Notes under the pieces: generated by a model | What the model was told of the DNA's origin: nothing | What the model saw: the letters and a program-made list of their open reading frames with translations, nothing else | Databases searched by the model: none | Made by a program: the position numbers and the translations under genes | Part shown: piece by piece, positions 27,460 to 39,970 of the stretch | Numbering within the stretch: the stretch's first letter is position 1 | How the letters are laid out: every line of letters starts with the position of its first letter | Origin: Hetaerina americana | Taxonomy: Eukaryota > Arthropoda > Insecta > Odonata > Calopterygidae | Length of the DNA: 64,000 nucleotides | Assembly: GCA_022747635.1 (NCBI GenBank) | Contig: JAKTNV010000010.1 | Location: forward strand, 46,934,458 to 46,998,457 | Direction: 5' to 3'

Positions 27460-29650
27460 AATCACACGATTTTATACTTTGAAATGCATAGGTTTAATCT
27501 ATCACCCTGAGTATTTGCATATCTAAAGGTTCCCATCGAATATCTTTTAGTGAGTATGTGACGCTTTGTGTTCTTTCGTACTATTTTTTCACGAATCTGG
27601 TGAGCTTTCAATGCGATTTGTTCATTTCTGTGATCATTGTTTTCTGAGATGGGTCCCATACGCACACCACGTACACTATGAGTAATCTCACCATAAAAAA
27701 ATGAGCGAAGGTGGCATCCAAGTATTTTATATGGTCTGCAACGCTCATCCAAACACCTATGAGTGTGTAAGTTGTTTAAGCCTGCTAGTGTGCTTTTTAT
27801 TTTAAAGAAATACATAACCGTAGATTTTCAACGTATAATTCTATAAAAGTAGTATAAAAAATCCATTCTGTGCAACATTTTTCAATATTTTTTTCGGAAC
27901 TTCTTAGTAATTGGCGAGCTGTTTCGGTCGCTATTTTCTTGTAGATTTCAGAGTCGTCCGAAAACAGTCTTATGTTGCTTGTAATTTTAAGCTGATATAA
28001 TTAATGTGGATAAGAATAGTAAAGGTTTTATTGCCACATTCTAGGACTTTTCATGAGAGGAAGGTTAAAGAAATTATCCGGTAATAACTGGGGTTCTTGT
28101 TTATTTTCTCTTTAACGATAAGTGTGATGTTAGCTAATTTCGATTCCAGAGAAGCTACAAAATCGATTTTTAAAATTATAGTGAAGGACGTAATATCTGG
28201 CGTGAGCTCTTTCACTACTCTTGATGGGAATATCATCTGGTCCAGGGATTTATTTGTTTTAAATTATAGGCGTTACTACGTAATCCTTTTGTGCGTAATT
28301 ATAATGCCATATATCTTTCTAAAGCCACAAAGTATGCTTGTGCCATGAGTATAGACGCTTTGAAATAAATTATTGTAAACTTGCTTTTTGGAGCACTCTG
28401 TAAATATGTTGCCATTGTGGGCTTCGAGAGATTCTATGCTTGGAGGATTTCCCGGAGATTCCCTAACAAATTACCAGAAAACTTTGAGTCATCTTTCATG
28501 TAATAGAATAGAATTTTTCTATTACAGTGTGTTAGGGCGCTTTGCATAATTTTTTTGTTTCTTCACGATTTGTTTAATATTTTCTCTAAGCCTTCCTACG
28601 CCGATTAAAAATGTATTTATGTATTATAATATGGTTCCCTTTGTTGTCTTAAAGCTCTTTTAATTTCGTCGTTGGATATGTACCATCGTCATTCGCTGCC
28701 GCCGTGGTTTTTTTGCCATAAAATAAGCCTTTTCATCGGGTTTAATTAAATCTAAAAATACTTTCAACTGGCTTCAGTTTGAGGATTGTAAGTTTTCGTA
28801 ATATGTAATGATAAATTTTGCATAGAATAGTGGGTAGAATCCTTGAAAATTCATTTCTCAAAAAGCACTCTCTATCCTCTGAGTTTTACCATTTTATTTA
28901 CCGACGTATGCACGAGCGATTCGTAGTACAGCAACAGTGGCTGTCACTCGTCCCTTCAGATCATCATCTACTTCTGCGTCATCATTTCGGGGAGTTTTAT
29001 CAAATATAGATCTAGAATACTACTAGCTCTGGTTTGTTTTCTAATTATCTGATACATTGGGTATTTGATATATTGTTAGTGTTAGCTAGTATTTATCGCG
29101 AGTTCTTACTGTGGTATCGATGGAGATCCCAGTCTATTGAAGGTAAGTTGAAAACGCTTTCAGCTATAACAAATGCCTTTTGTGCAGTTGCAGCTGAAAT
29201 GCGATTATTGGTTATCTAAGACGTGTGAGGCTGTGACTAACTGGTTGCTGTAGCGATAACTGTTAGAGTACATTAAATTTATACTTGATTCCTTTAGATC
29301 GTTAAGTAGTTGATGGTATCTTTGTTTTCCCGTGTGTGAAATAATAGCTACTTAAGGTGGCGGATACTTTGTGCGTTACCTAATCCATTTGTAACGTAAA
29401 ATGTGTCAACTCTGTAAATTTCGTCTCCGAGTCCATGTATATTGTCATAATTTTTTTTAAGGAGCGAGTGATTTTTGTATTTTCATCAGCAATCTTAGTT
29501 ACCAGGTGATTTCATCAGTTAGAAAGATCAATCTCACCCTATATGCTTGAATTAAAGTTAAAATAGCACCCGCAGAGCCTAATGAATTTATCTTTCATCG
29601 AGTTCGTAATAATTTGGGTCTAAACGGGGCCTTTGTTTGAAAATTTTCCA
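27460..29650 (-). mobile_element. Decayed CR1/L2-like non-LTR retrotransposon
   Basis: Read from high to low on the minus strand. The endonuclease motif FNLPSIDWD lies at 29126-29152, and the endonuclease end TRASSILDLYLI at about 29000-29035. The linker includes EIKRALRQQREPYYNT (about 28630-28680). RT block SRVVKELTPDI (about 28200-28230) is followed by ANITLIVKEK...YYRIISLT. The active site is LFSDDSEIYKKI (about 27930-27967), with FSDD at 27953-27964 for FADD. A YKILGCHL segment is in the 354-bp frame at 27462-27815. The domain order fits endonuclease, RT and C-terminal region. Many stops and frameshifts show great age. Plus-strand frames at 28097-28348, 28818-29009 and 29034-29219 are antisense artefacts. 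The ends are uncertain. Confidence 0.75.
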
Positions 29651-29653
29651 ATT

Positions 29654-30679
29654 TTATGAGAATGAAGGTGCTTCCAGTGGATTTGCAGCTAATTTGCTTG
29701 CAAGCGCTAGTAAATGAAATGCTGTTCGGGCCCAAATTGCTTTGTTAGGGGGTATCATGCCAGAGTTTTGATCAAATATTGAAGGGGAGCTCACTTCCAG
29801 AGAAGGATATGACTTTGGGTGGAATAACGAAACATGGGACGGCACGAGTTTTCCCGAATGCAACAAGCAGAAGGGAGATCGAAGAGCTACTTGGGGCCGG
29901 TCTTCCGATGAGGGAAAGGCGTCCATCGGAAAACCAGAAGATGAAAGGGCTCTTTCACATAGTAACGATGGAAAGTTAACGCTGCGGCTTGGGATGTAAG
30001 ATGCGAAGACAAACCTCATCGCCGTCTCTGACAGATATCAAGCTCTATCAGAATATAACCCTGTGGTATCTGCAGCCCTACGCTCCCGTGAGAGCACCAC
30101 CGAGGAGGAACCGTCAGAGTTGACAGAAAGACTAATAGTAATAGGTAGCAGTGACGTCAAGCGTGCGATGATCCGGGAAAGAGCTGACCATGATGGTGTG
30201 GCCCAACCTCTGACGGTCTGGTTCATTCCAAGTGGGGCATTTCCCAGATGATTGGAGCGGCGGCTGCGGCTACGAGTCGCTCCAGGATGCAGGTGGTTGT
30301 TCATTTAGGCGTCAACAATCCCATAGACTGCAGATCTGAGGAGATTCTGTATTCCTCCTGTGAACTGAATTCCGAAGCGAAGCGGGAAAATGGCGTCGAT
30401 GGAGTTAAAATGACTCACGCGGGTAGCCTTGACCCGAGCATCGATCGGGGACCTCTGGTTTGGAGCCGAGGGGAAGGCATAATTCAGAGGTGGCGTCATT
30501 TCTGCGGGGATAACGGAGACACTTTCGCACATCTTCTGCGGGAAATTCAAATCTATGGGAATTGTCTGAACCACTCTGATGTACATTTCACGTCTGAGGC
30601 CGCAGGTTGGGTGACAGATAGAATATTCTAGAACTTCTGAAGCCCTTATAGCGAAATAATTTAATTTTAAATTAAGCAA
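29654..30679 (-). pseudogene. Unrecognised ~342-codon near-open minus frame
   Basis: Three consecutive minus open frames, 30679-30305 (124 aa), 30304-30038 (88 aa) and 30019-29654 (121 aa), share one reading frame. About 1.03 kb is thus interrupted by only two stops (30305-30307, 30038-30040). GC is clearly higher than in the flanks. The product is Ser/Arg/Pro-rich and I recognise no domain or Cys-His zinc knuckle. It lies just 5' of the minus-strand CR1-like element, so a decayed first ORF is conceivable, though the rest of that element is far more broken. It could also be the antisense shadow of plus-strand coding (frames at 29779-29979, 30063-30251, 30248-30631), but those lie in three different frames. 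Confidence 0.35.
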
Positions 30680-30869
30680 AATTCACTGATAAAGATATGT
30701 GCGATTGAATAAATAGCTGGAGTTTCATTGTATCGAATAATAAGGAAAACATCCCCGTTAAATATTCTAACAACCGTTATATTAAGAAAAGCTAGTTAGA
30801 CAATAAGCTATACTAGCTAATTGTCTAACTTAAAGAAAATATAGTCGCCGAATGTCGCCTTTTTCAAAC

Positions 30870-32440
30870 CATAGGCGTAGATATTGTTATTGGAATTGAA
30901 AGCTGGTTATCCATTGAAAACTATCGTGCCAACAGGGATGAGATATTTCCATTTAACGGTTTGGAAAGTTTTTGGTGTACAAATAAGACTCCTAAATCCA
31001 AGAGAATCTTTTTTTGCCCATTTTATAGACCACCAGATGATACATGGGACCTCGTAGACTTAATATAGTTCTAGAACTAGCTAGTAAATAGAAAGTTTCT
31101 CATATCAAAATAACGGGTGAGAAACAAAAATTGGTGCAGATGTCCCATAGAGCGGTTAATGTGCCAACTATTGATTGGAGGGCTTAATTTTAAAACAGTA
31201 GGCACAGACATAGTGGATCACTTTGACATTTTTTTCTAGAGGCGATTATATCGTTAATTTGTTTACTTATTTATTAATTTTGTATTAGTCCGAAAACAGT
31301 ATTGTGATTCAAAACCTTACCCAAAGAGGTCTCAAATATAGAAAAACCTAAAAGTTGTTATCAATCATGGAGGAGTAAATGTATAATTTTTCTTACTTGG
31401 GGCCAGAAATAAAAGATCAAAAGAAGTATTTAATTTTTTTTAACACTGGGACTATATTGACTTTAAATCCGTGTCATATTAAGTTCGTTTGTCAATTTTA
31501 AGGAAAAATTAAGCACCAAAATATTGAGGAAACGTGGAATCACTTCCCTGATATCACGTACTCTGAAGTCAACTGGTTTATTTCAGGTAAATTAATGAAT
31601 GATAACACGAAATCTAGATGGCACAACGCGGAAGCCAGAACATTGTTAAGAAGCCAAAGGTTATGTTACACCCGGATGAAAAAAAACATTTCTATTGAAG
31701 AATAAAATGGAATAATTTACGATTATAAGGTATGTATTTTGGGCGCATTATAAGAGAAAATCATGAAAAGCGTTAAGCAAATAAGAAAGAAATAGCTGAA
31801 TATTTAAACGAGAATCCAATAGCATTTGGGTGCTATATCCTGCAGTTTCAGGGAAATTAGTCAATAGCTAATTCACTTCAAAATGATAAAGATGGAAGAG
31901 AAACTAGTTATTCAGAAAAGGCCAATTTGTTATATTCCTCCTTTCAAATAGTTTTCAATAAAATTTCACCGAATAATATTATAGCCACCGAATCATTTTC
32001 GCCAAATTATGTCCAAAATTGAAATTTCACATAGCAGATAAGAGCGTATGCTAAAAATATTTATCCTTTCAAATCCTCCGGGGCCGTTAAAATACCACCT
32101 TGCATATGTGAGGAACTAGCGTCAGAAATTACGCTGTATCTATAAATCATATTTTAGAAGTCACTAATACGTTATATGGTTCCCTGTGACTGGAAGATAG
32201 CTAATTTAGCACCTATATTCAAATGCAAAGACAGGGAGGGACAAGTGGCAAGTTAATTGAATACATTTTTATTGCTTCAATAATGGGGTAGCTCAAAAGT
32301 CTAGAGTTATTGATGAAAAACCTTCCAAAAAGTTAGGTCTTGCGGAGTACAATATCTGTTTTTGGGTTTGGAAGAAAATAACCTTTTAGTGATCATATCA
32401 ATAAAATTTGAGAGAAAAAGCGTAGAGCAGCTAGTTTTAA
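30870..32440 (+). mobile_element. Decayed CR1/L2-like non-LTR retrotransposon
   Basis: The endonuclease fragment at 30873-31070 reads GVDIVIGIESWLS then FFCPFYRPPDD, as in CR1-like endonucleases (ExW and FYRPP). A decayed linker includes KANLLYSSF (about 31918-31950). RT blocks are KSSGAVKIPPCICEELASEI (about 32070-32130) and VPCDWKIANLAPIFK (about 32179-32225), matching the usual GPDGIPP and DWK.ANI.PIFK motifs. A possible FGFxRK region is near 32360. The active-site region was not found, so the copy is probably 3' truncated. There are numerous stops. An 11-bp hairpin (AGTTAGACAAT/ATTGTCTAACT) sits just upstream at about 30794-30832. Confidence 0.75.
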
Positions 32441-35400
32441 GAGGCTATTTTTTCTTGGAACAAAAAGGGATCAGAATAGCTGTATGCAACTGTGCCAGGA
32501 GGTACTTTCTTTTCTTTTCATCTTAAGTAGCCTTATAGTATGTAGTCATCATCTCATCTAACATTAGTCATTTGCCTTATTTTTGCTGAGAGCTCCCCTC
32601 CAATGCTTATAGAAGTATGTCTATTCTAGATACCGCAGTGCACGTACCATCGCTCATCATGAACAACATTACTTACATTATTATAAAGAATGCATGCGAC
32701 TAAAAAATTTTGATTTAATTTTTGATTCTTCATGGCTGTTTTTGAATCACCCATATCACATACCAAAGCGGTAGCTCGCATAGTTCCATGTAGAATTGTA
32801 GAATATGTGGAAGTGGACGTTAGAGTCCAAATGGAGAAATCATGTTATAAGCCTTTCCTCTCCCTAATGGAGGTGGCTGAACAAATTATAGGACTTTTAG
32901 AGAGGTTCAGGTCGTTCGAGCTTTGATTATTAAGGTGTTATGTATATCGCTTTCATTCAAAACAACGACCGATCAAAACAAAGGCGACGTATATGCTCTC
33001 TGCGATACACTTTCCATGTTGCAATTCCTCTTTTTCTACGAACACTGCGTCATCATCATCACGGGATACCCATCCGAGGATTGGTATGTAGCAGCTCTCC
33101 AGATAGCCCTGCTCCCTTCAAGCAATCCTGCTCGCATCCAATTCCTGAATACTACATGGTAGTAATAAAATCATAACTCCCTCCAATTTTATTGTGCAAG
33201 GCAGGAACCCCAAGAAAATCTGCCATACTCCTGCATGGCGACGAGCAGGATACATTAAAATCCAGGTATACAGATGACGGAAACTAATATCTAACGAAAA
33301 TGCACTCCTTATTTACTCTGCAATTCAAGTGAAAGCTTGGCTGCTTCAGCCCTGAGGCCTAGTGTTAGCGTTGGAAACTTGAAATAAAAACGGTTCGGCA
33401 CGAGGACTCGTAGATTTGTGGAAATAATCCTTCACCTTGGGTGAACTTCCAACTTGTTGGAAACGTTACGGCGGAGAGCAAATTTGTCCATATCTGAATA
33501 TTCGCTCTCAATATGGGGTAAGTTATATTTGAGTTTCTCAGCAAGGAGTGGATTCATAAGAGATAATGTGTGCACAGTAGCATAAATACTTTTTGATGTA
33601 ATTATTTGATTCTATGCGGGGCCTAATATGCATACTGGGTTCCGGAGGAGCTACAAAATATCTACAATATACTGAAATGAAGGACTGCTGTTATAAGTGG
33701 AGATATCAACTTTTCAAGAATTTGCAAAATTTGATAGAATTATTTGTACTTGAGCCGCTTTAAATACACAATCCTGAATGATAATTGCTATTAGTCGATA
33801 ATTATTTATAAACACTAGCCCCCTACCATCAGGATATAGGAATAAGATGAACCTGGTGTTTTTGAATAAGTAAATTAATGAAAGATTTGGAAAAGTACAA
33901 ATTTTAAATAGAATAAATATTATTCAACATAAAATACAATAATATTTTCTTCACATTAAATGCAGGATTAAGCACATATAATGTAAAGTTAAGAGGAGTG
34001 TGAGTTGGCTGACGGAGTAGAGGAGTAATTTAGGATACAAATAAGATGAGGGAGGAAGTAAAATAAGATAGGAAGACTGCTTACCGAGTGAATTGAAAGG
34101 ACTATATTTTCAATTCAACCATAAGATAGACAGAAGAGAGTGCTAAAATATTGACATGTAGATTTTATTTAGGTGGATGTAAAGAAGACGAAATTTTTTC
34201 CCCAGTAAAAATATCAATAGCTATATTTATAAATGCTATTAATGGAAGGGGAAAAAATACGATTTTTTAGTCATTTACTCATATGCAATATCTGGAAATA
34301 CATCCATTTTTACTTTCTAAATGTATTATATATTAGGATAGATGCCCATCGTCCACCATTCAAATTTTTGCCCAGTTTCAATAAACTATGTGAATGTTTG
34401 ACTTTACATGGTGGAACAACAATGTGTGTATTATAAAAAAAACTGGGGTCAGTATTTTTTTAAATTCTGTACCTCTCCTTTTCCAGGGTCAATATTTTGA
34501 AAAATTCTGATATTTTTATGTCGTAGGCAGACATTTCTGGGGAAGGTACGGAGTAATGGCTCGTTCTTTCTCAGAATGAAGAGGCCACTATTTTTTTATG
34601 CTGTAATAAAAGGTGAAGCGTAATATGGGATGGTAAGCAGTGACATAAAACTAAAAGAGGGTTTATCCAGCAATCATCCCTGGCTGTGGCTGGAAAAATA
34701 CGCCTCCGTTTCAAGATAGTAGAGCAAAACTCATGACGGAGATTTAGCGACTTGGATCTCTTTATATGATGTCACCAGCTCGTTTTAAGATCTCGTCTAG
34801 AGGTAAGACTGCTTTGTCGTGCGTCAGCTGACAACGATTTTTCACACCGTGTTCCGACACTCCTAAGTTTCGTACTCGGCAACTCAATAAGTGACACCCA
34901 TAGTCATTACCTTACTTTAAGAAAATGCGTATATTTCCTGTCTCAGTGTATTTTTGAGCAAGGGAGATAGAACAATAATTCTCACAGTAAATAGCAGAGG
35001 AGACAAAGAAGAGTCAAATGTTAAGAGACCCTTCTGAGGTGAAAGAACCCAAGAGCAAGTCCAAATTAGTGAACTCTTTTTTGGAATTTTTCCAACCGCC
35101 GGGGAGGTCGATAGGGTAAAGCTGCTTGGTCCTACACCCAAGGGCGAAGACCCGGGTCCAATCGTGGGCCCATTAATTACTCTAGGCCATAAATACGGCC
35201 GTAATCAGTTGAGGCACAGGAGTCCGGGCGTCCAGAAAACGTGCGGGGTCGTGCTTTTTAATTTAAATCGGGGCTAAAAAAAATTGTAGAGCTTTAAGTA
35301 ACGCCGGGAGAATGGTAGGAGATAGCGGGAAGAGAATCGAGAAATGGCAAGAGGAGGAGAGGTACCTAAAAGAAAAAATTGTACCGTGAGCGGGTGGTTA

Positions 35401-35560
35401 GGGAAAAAAGAGAAGGGGTTTTTTGGCACAGGAATGAGACGCCGTGGAGCAAGGCTACAAACAGACTTTACGTCCACCAGCTATTGCACCGAGCTCGCGA
35501 GAGACTGTAATGTTGCAACATCCCCAACGGTCGACGCCGGACATTGAACAGGCAAATGGT
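32441..35560. other. AT-rich DNA without recognisable gene
   Basis: Overlapping short frames at 32732-33176 give no family match. A moderately GC-rich stretch at 34950-35560 also lacks a defensible ORF. Confidence 0.5.
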
Positions 35561-35690
35561 AAGGGTGGGAGGGAGTAGTAGGAAGGGGTGTTGAAAATTG
35601 AGTGGGAGAGAGAGAGAGAGAGGAGGATCAAATTCTACTTGAGAGAGAGAAAGGAGGAGGAGAGAGCTAGAAGGAAGCAGTCAGACACTC
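35561..35690. repeat. GA-rich simple sequence
   Basis: Runs of GA and GGA repeats (for example at 35608-35626 and 35641-35665) form a purine tract. Confidence 0.8.
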
Positions 35691-38046
35691 GGGGACGGGA
35701 TTCGCCTGCTGGTTAGAACCCCTTGAGTTCTCACAGGGCTAACAATTTCGCCCCACGGGACAAGACAATGAAAAGCAAAGGAAGTGTGCTGCTATGGCTT
35801 TCTCAAGACAGGAGAAAAGAAGGAATGGAAACAGAAAAAATTCAAAAGATTTAAGGTTTAGAGGACAAAATGCTACGTGGAATGGGGAATTGGAGTGGAT
35901 GAGCTGTAATTTCATAGAGGAAAACCAAAATATATTACCCTTTCGGGAGTCTAAGGGGTTGTTGAAAACCTTATCCTTTTTATTAATTTCCCAAATTTAT
36001 GCACATACCTAGTACCTTATGAAGTTTTCTCCTAGCTCAGATCACATTGTCTTTAAGGATGTAATTAAAATGAAGAAGAAAGGAAATACTAAAATTACTT
36101 CTCCAAAATAACTCTTCCTTGCATTTCAATGGTCAAATTTCAAAACTTGTTTATCCACGGTGGCATAAAATTCATAGTAAAAACTATAAAAATAATACTC
36201 TGTCGCCTTCTCCTTAAATAACCATTTAGGTTTCTATTATGAGGTAAAACATGACTGCGTTCAGAAGTTTATTTTAGGAGTACTATGAAAACATTTATTC
36301 AAAGAATATAAATAAAAGTATACTAATTAATAACACTAAACTATGAATAGACGGAGCATAATTTATGAATTGTTAACGTCTTTAACTGGTAAAATTTGAT
36401 TTATCTGTATTTATCAATTATTTGAAAGTACATTGCAGTAATTTTAATTTACGTATTTCAGAGCTAAATATGCTGTAAAGCCTGTAAGGGAAGAAAGTAA
36501 TACCTTGCAGACAGCATTACGTACAAGTCCACATCATAGAGCGGATTTCCGCGTTCGCGAGGAGCCTTTCATAAGTTGTTCCAGTTAATTAGTTTGTCCG
36601 CTCCAAATCTCTTCGCTTGCCGAATGCTCTGCGCGTACTGCGCGGTGGCTGCCCTCGGAAATGAGCACCTTTTTTTTCTCCTTGTCTGGCTCGCTTCTCC
36701 TGGAAAGTCTTCCCGTTTCTTCTCAACGCGACACTTCCCTTTACGATCCTTTGAGTCCTCTTGCCCTTGTCTCTGTTGCATGCAGGCTGCAGGTTACGTA
36801 AGCTTATAAACTCCTTGGCTCCTTGTGCTCGGGAACAAAAGGAGAATAAGTCAACCGGTCTTCACCCCTTTCCCCGCCAAATAAACGTTTAACTCTTGAC
36901 TCGGCCGTGTATCCCTCATACTTTACCATTTCCTCCTCCTCCTCCTTCTCCCCATGGTACCCTTTAATTTCCTTCCTTCTGTTTACTCGGGAGATTCTCG
37001 TTGGGCCTCGGTGAAATGAGAGGAGTCGGTCCGGTAAGTGCCATTTCTGTCGACTGACCCAAGAGATCGCCGTTCGAGTCCACCCGTGCGTATCACGATG
37101 TGTATTCCTGCAATATTCTTTATAGATCTTTGTTTGCGTAGACATTCTACGATCGAAATTTGATCAATTACAAAGAAAAATGAACGAAAATTCACGCTTT
37201 AAATTATTTATTTCCCTTAAAATAAATACTAAGTTACAATATTAAGTTTCGCAAAGTAAATAATCTTAATTTTTTCTGTAGAAGTGTATCTAAATTTGGA
37301 AAGTTTCCAAGACACTTCGTTTAACTGTTTACGCTAAATTTTGTATTAAACAATAGGATATTTCTTAGAGCTGTTTCTTTAGGCTTTTACTTATTTTTAC
37401 CATAGAAATCGCCAATTCCATAGCACTTTTAATCTCAAATGCCGCCATTATGTGAGTGACTTCATCTGTTCGCTCAGAAATATCTATTATTTATTTTTTT
37501 TAAATCACACGCAAAATCGGTTTGAGGGCATTCAATTATGTATAAACATCATTGGATTCAGACAGCCTTAAGATTTATAAGCAAATTACCAGTCAAACAA
37601 TTAAACTGTTGGACTACTAATCACATCCGCAGTTCATTTTTCGCAAAAATTGAAGAATACAATGAATTAGATGCATATAAATTCAATTAAGGACACCAGA
37701 GTTATAATAATTTGGTTATTCTATGAAGAATCACCTCACAGTTTTCATGATATTCACGATCAAAACTTTCACTTGACTAAACAATATGGTAAAAATATGA
37801 GATTATGAATTCCATACACAACTGCTTGCATTTGTAATGTCATACAGCACTAAGAAGTACCGTCACCAAAGCTAACTTTTCCTTACTTGGATGAGCTTTC
37901 CCAAAGAGTTATCGACTCTTAGGGTTTACGAAAGTTATTTTATTAATTTATACAATATCTCACAAGTTGATGATTGTCAAAAAGTTGGAAATCACTGGTA
38001 TTTGAAGTCGTATGTCATATATATATATGTATATAATGTAATATGT
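35691..38046. other. AT-rich DNA without recognisable gene
   Basis: Frames at 36569-36809 and 36804-37195 overlap on both strands and carry no motif I recognise. No element found. Confidence 0.5.
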
Positions 38047-38196
38047 AGGTAATGGTAGAGTTCACCCAGTACTGAGCCCGACGAATCACATAGCTTGGGT
38101 TGTGCTGCAGGTGCCCAGAATGCCTTGCCCGGGAATCGAACCCGGGACCCTCCGGTCAGCATTCCAACGCTCTACCCACTGGACTACCGCGACCCA
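38047..38196 (-). repeat. tRNA-headed SINE, copy with internal deletion
   Basis: On the minus strand the head is well preserved: GGGTCGCGGTAGTCC (from about 38195), A box TAGTCCAGTGGG, TAGAGCGTTGGA, and B box GGTTCGATTCC within CCCGGG arms (about 38127-38145). The body then jumps from the GCACCTGCAGC block to ACTGGGTGAACTCTACCATTACCTA. The central GGTACC...CCGGCAC part seen in the other copies is missing, and the 3' tail is cut. The 5' end touches a TA microsatellite. The frames at 38095-38280 and 38100-38294 are artefacts of the SINE. Confidence 0.85.
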
Positions 38197-38232
38197 CATA
38201 TATATGTATGTATATACATGTATGTATGTATG

Positions 38233-38271
<39 letters not shown>
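38197..38271. repeat. TA/TATG microsatellite
   Basis: A TATG-type run grades into pure TA, directly abutting the 5' end of the SINE. Confidence 0.9.
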
Positions 38272-38273
<2 letters not shown>

Positions 38274-38749
38274 AGTTTAATCTATCTAGTTTAAATATTA
38301 CCGGTCTAAGAGCGATAAAGGATTGATACCAGGGAGTAATCAGATTGTTCAGCATCTTGTATAGCTTTCAAGTAACTACAACTCTACGCAAATAGCTTCA
38401 TAGTTGCACCAGTTCAATTTCCTTCAATTCATTATCCTTGACTTTCGTTTCGCTCAGTTCTAATTCCTGAGTCTCTGGCTGTATATATTTCCTAATAACT
38501 TTCCCTCTTTCAAGTAGACTCGTTCATCAAATTCCGCAACCACCCTCGTGCCCCCTCGCTTCCTTCTGTCCCTCGTCGACTCCCCCTAGTTTACTTTCCT
38601 AAGTCTGCTGTCTCGCCCATTCATCTTCTCACTACTCTAAAGTGATATATTTTTAATGACGAACGAAAAGTTTCGAACACAATGTGGATTTTGAAACTAA
38701 TAACAATACGATGGCGACAGGGTAAGGTGCGAACCGTTTTCGCTGCAAG
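38272..38749. other. Unassigned DNA, CT-rich near 38540-38600
   Basis: No gene or element recognised. Confidence 0.5.
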
Positions 38750-39970
38750 CGTCAAAGATAGGGGATCCATAGCGGTGGTGGGGAATGCCGTGGGGGAATG
38801 AGGGTGGCGTTGGTTCTGCCAGAGAGACGAGGGTGGGCACGTACTGAACTCCCGGCGGAAGGAGGTCCGGCGGACAGGGAGGGGTGGGTTCTGAAGGGTA
38901 CTGGAGGGAGCGTGGCGGGGGCAAGGATGGGGAGGAGGAGTGAGAGTTAAAGAAGGAATGCGTACGATAATCCCAGACTCACTTAAAAGTCTCAACCACC
39001 CGAGGGCGAGGGGAGGAGCGGGACTTGTGCGTGGGGGGCGCCGGAAAAGAGGTCCCGAAGGATGACGAGGGGTAGGGTAAGGTGGGAAGGAAGAGGGAGA
39101 GAGAACGGGTAAGGAGAAGAGGGCTGTTAAAGTCAGCCGGTTTTAAAGCCGCGCTCAGAATACTCCCCTCCTCCATTCCTTTCCCTTCATTCCGTTCTCC
39201 ATCCCTCACTCACTCTCTCTCTTTCTCATTCCATTTGCGCTCCTCCGTTCGCCGGGACTCTGGCGCGCGCCGGGTGGGTGACGAGTCCCAGGCGAGCCCT
39301 ACGTCTTAGCGGCGGCCCGTTCAAGCCCCCCCCCCCCGGCCGGGAACTTCCCCCACCTTCACCCTCCTACACCTCCTCCCTGCCTACCAACCGTCTTCCA
39401 GCCTTCACCCGTCGCCGTCGCCCCCCGACTCCCATCCACTGAGTCGACTGCCGGGGCTTTTTATTCCCTTCCCAAGTCACAGCGGGGGTAGGGAAGAGTG
39501 GGCGGAGGAATGGGTGTTGGAGAGATGATGAGATGGTGGAAGTGGAAGCGGTGGTGGGTGGAAGAGTGGGCGTAGCCGTAGACGCTCACCCACGCAGCCA
39601 CCCCCAGCTTCATCCGACTCTTCCCGCAACAACCCGGCTCCCTCTCTCCCTTCGGCCCGTTTCCCACACACCACCCCCGTCGACCACCGTCTTTCCACCC
39701 ACCCGCACCTTCCGCCTCTTTTAACATCCTCTTCCTCCCGCTTCCTCCGCCTTCGCTTGGCTCTCTCCTGCTCACTCGCCTCTCTCTCTCTCCTAACTCC
39801 CCCGCCATGTAGTCCCCTCGTTTTCCTGCCTCTCCTCTGCGGACCCACTCCCTCCCTCTTCCCAACGGTTCTCGAGTGATTTTCTCAGTTTCCCGCGTTC
39901 CCTCCGCCTCCTTGCCTTAATGGTTTCTTCCCAGCGGGTTCTTCCATGAAGGAAGTTCTCCCACGGATAT
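38750..39970. other. Alternating GA/CT asymmetric GC-rich block
   Basis: The plus strand is G/A-rich at about 38760-39130, C/T-rich at 39165-39475 (with a C run near 39332), G/A-rich at 39480-39590 and C/T-rich at 39595-39970. CpG-rich pieces lie at 39240-39330. Arg/Gly-rich and Pro/Ser-rich frames across it (for example 39461-39865, 39477-39848) are compositional. Confidence 0.65.

Noticed and set aside
37060..37090. Isolated B-box-like CGTTCGAGTCC
   Set aside because: No A box at the right distance and no shared SINE body.
38095..38294. Two overlapping frames giving RESNPGP-like peptides
   Set aside because: They are translations of the tRNA-derived SINE head, not genes.
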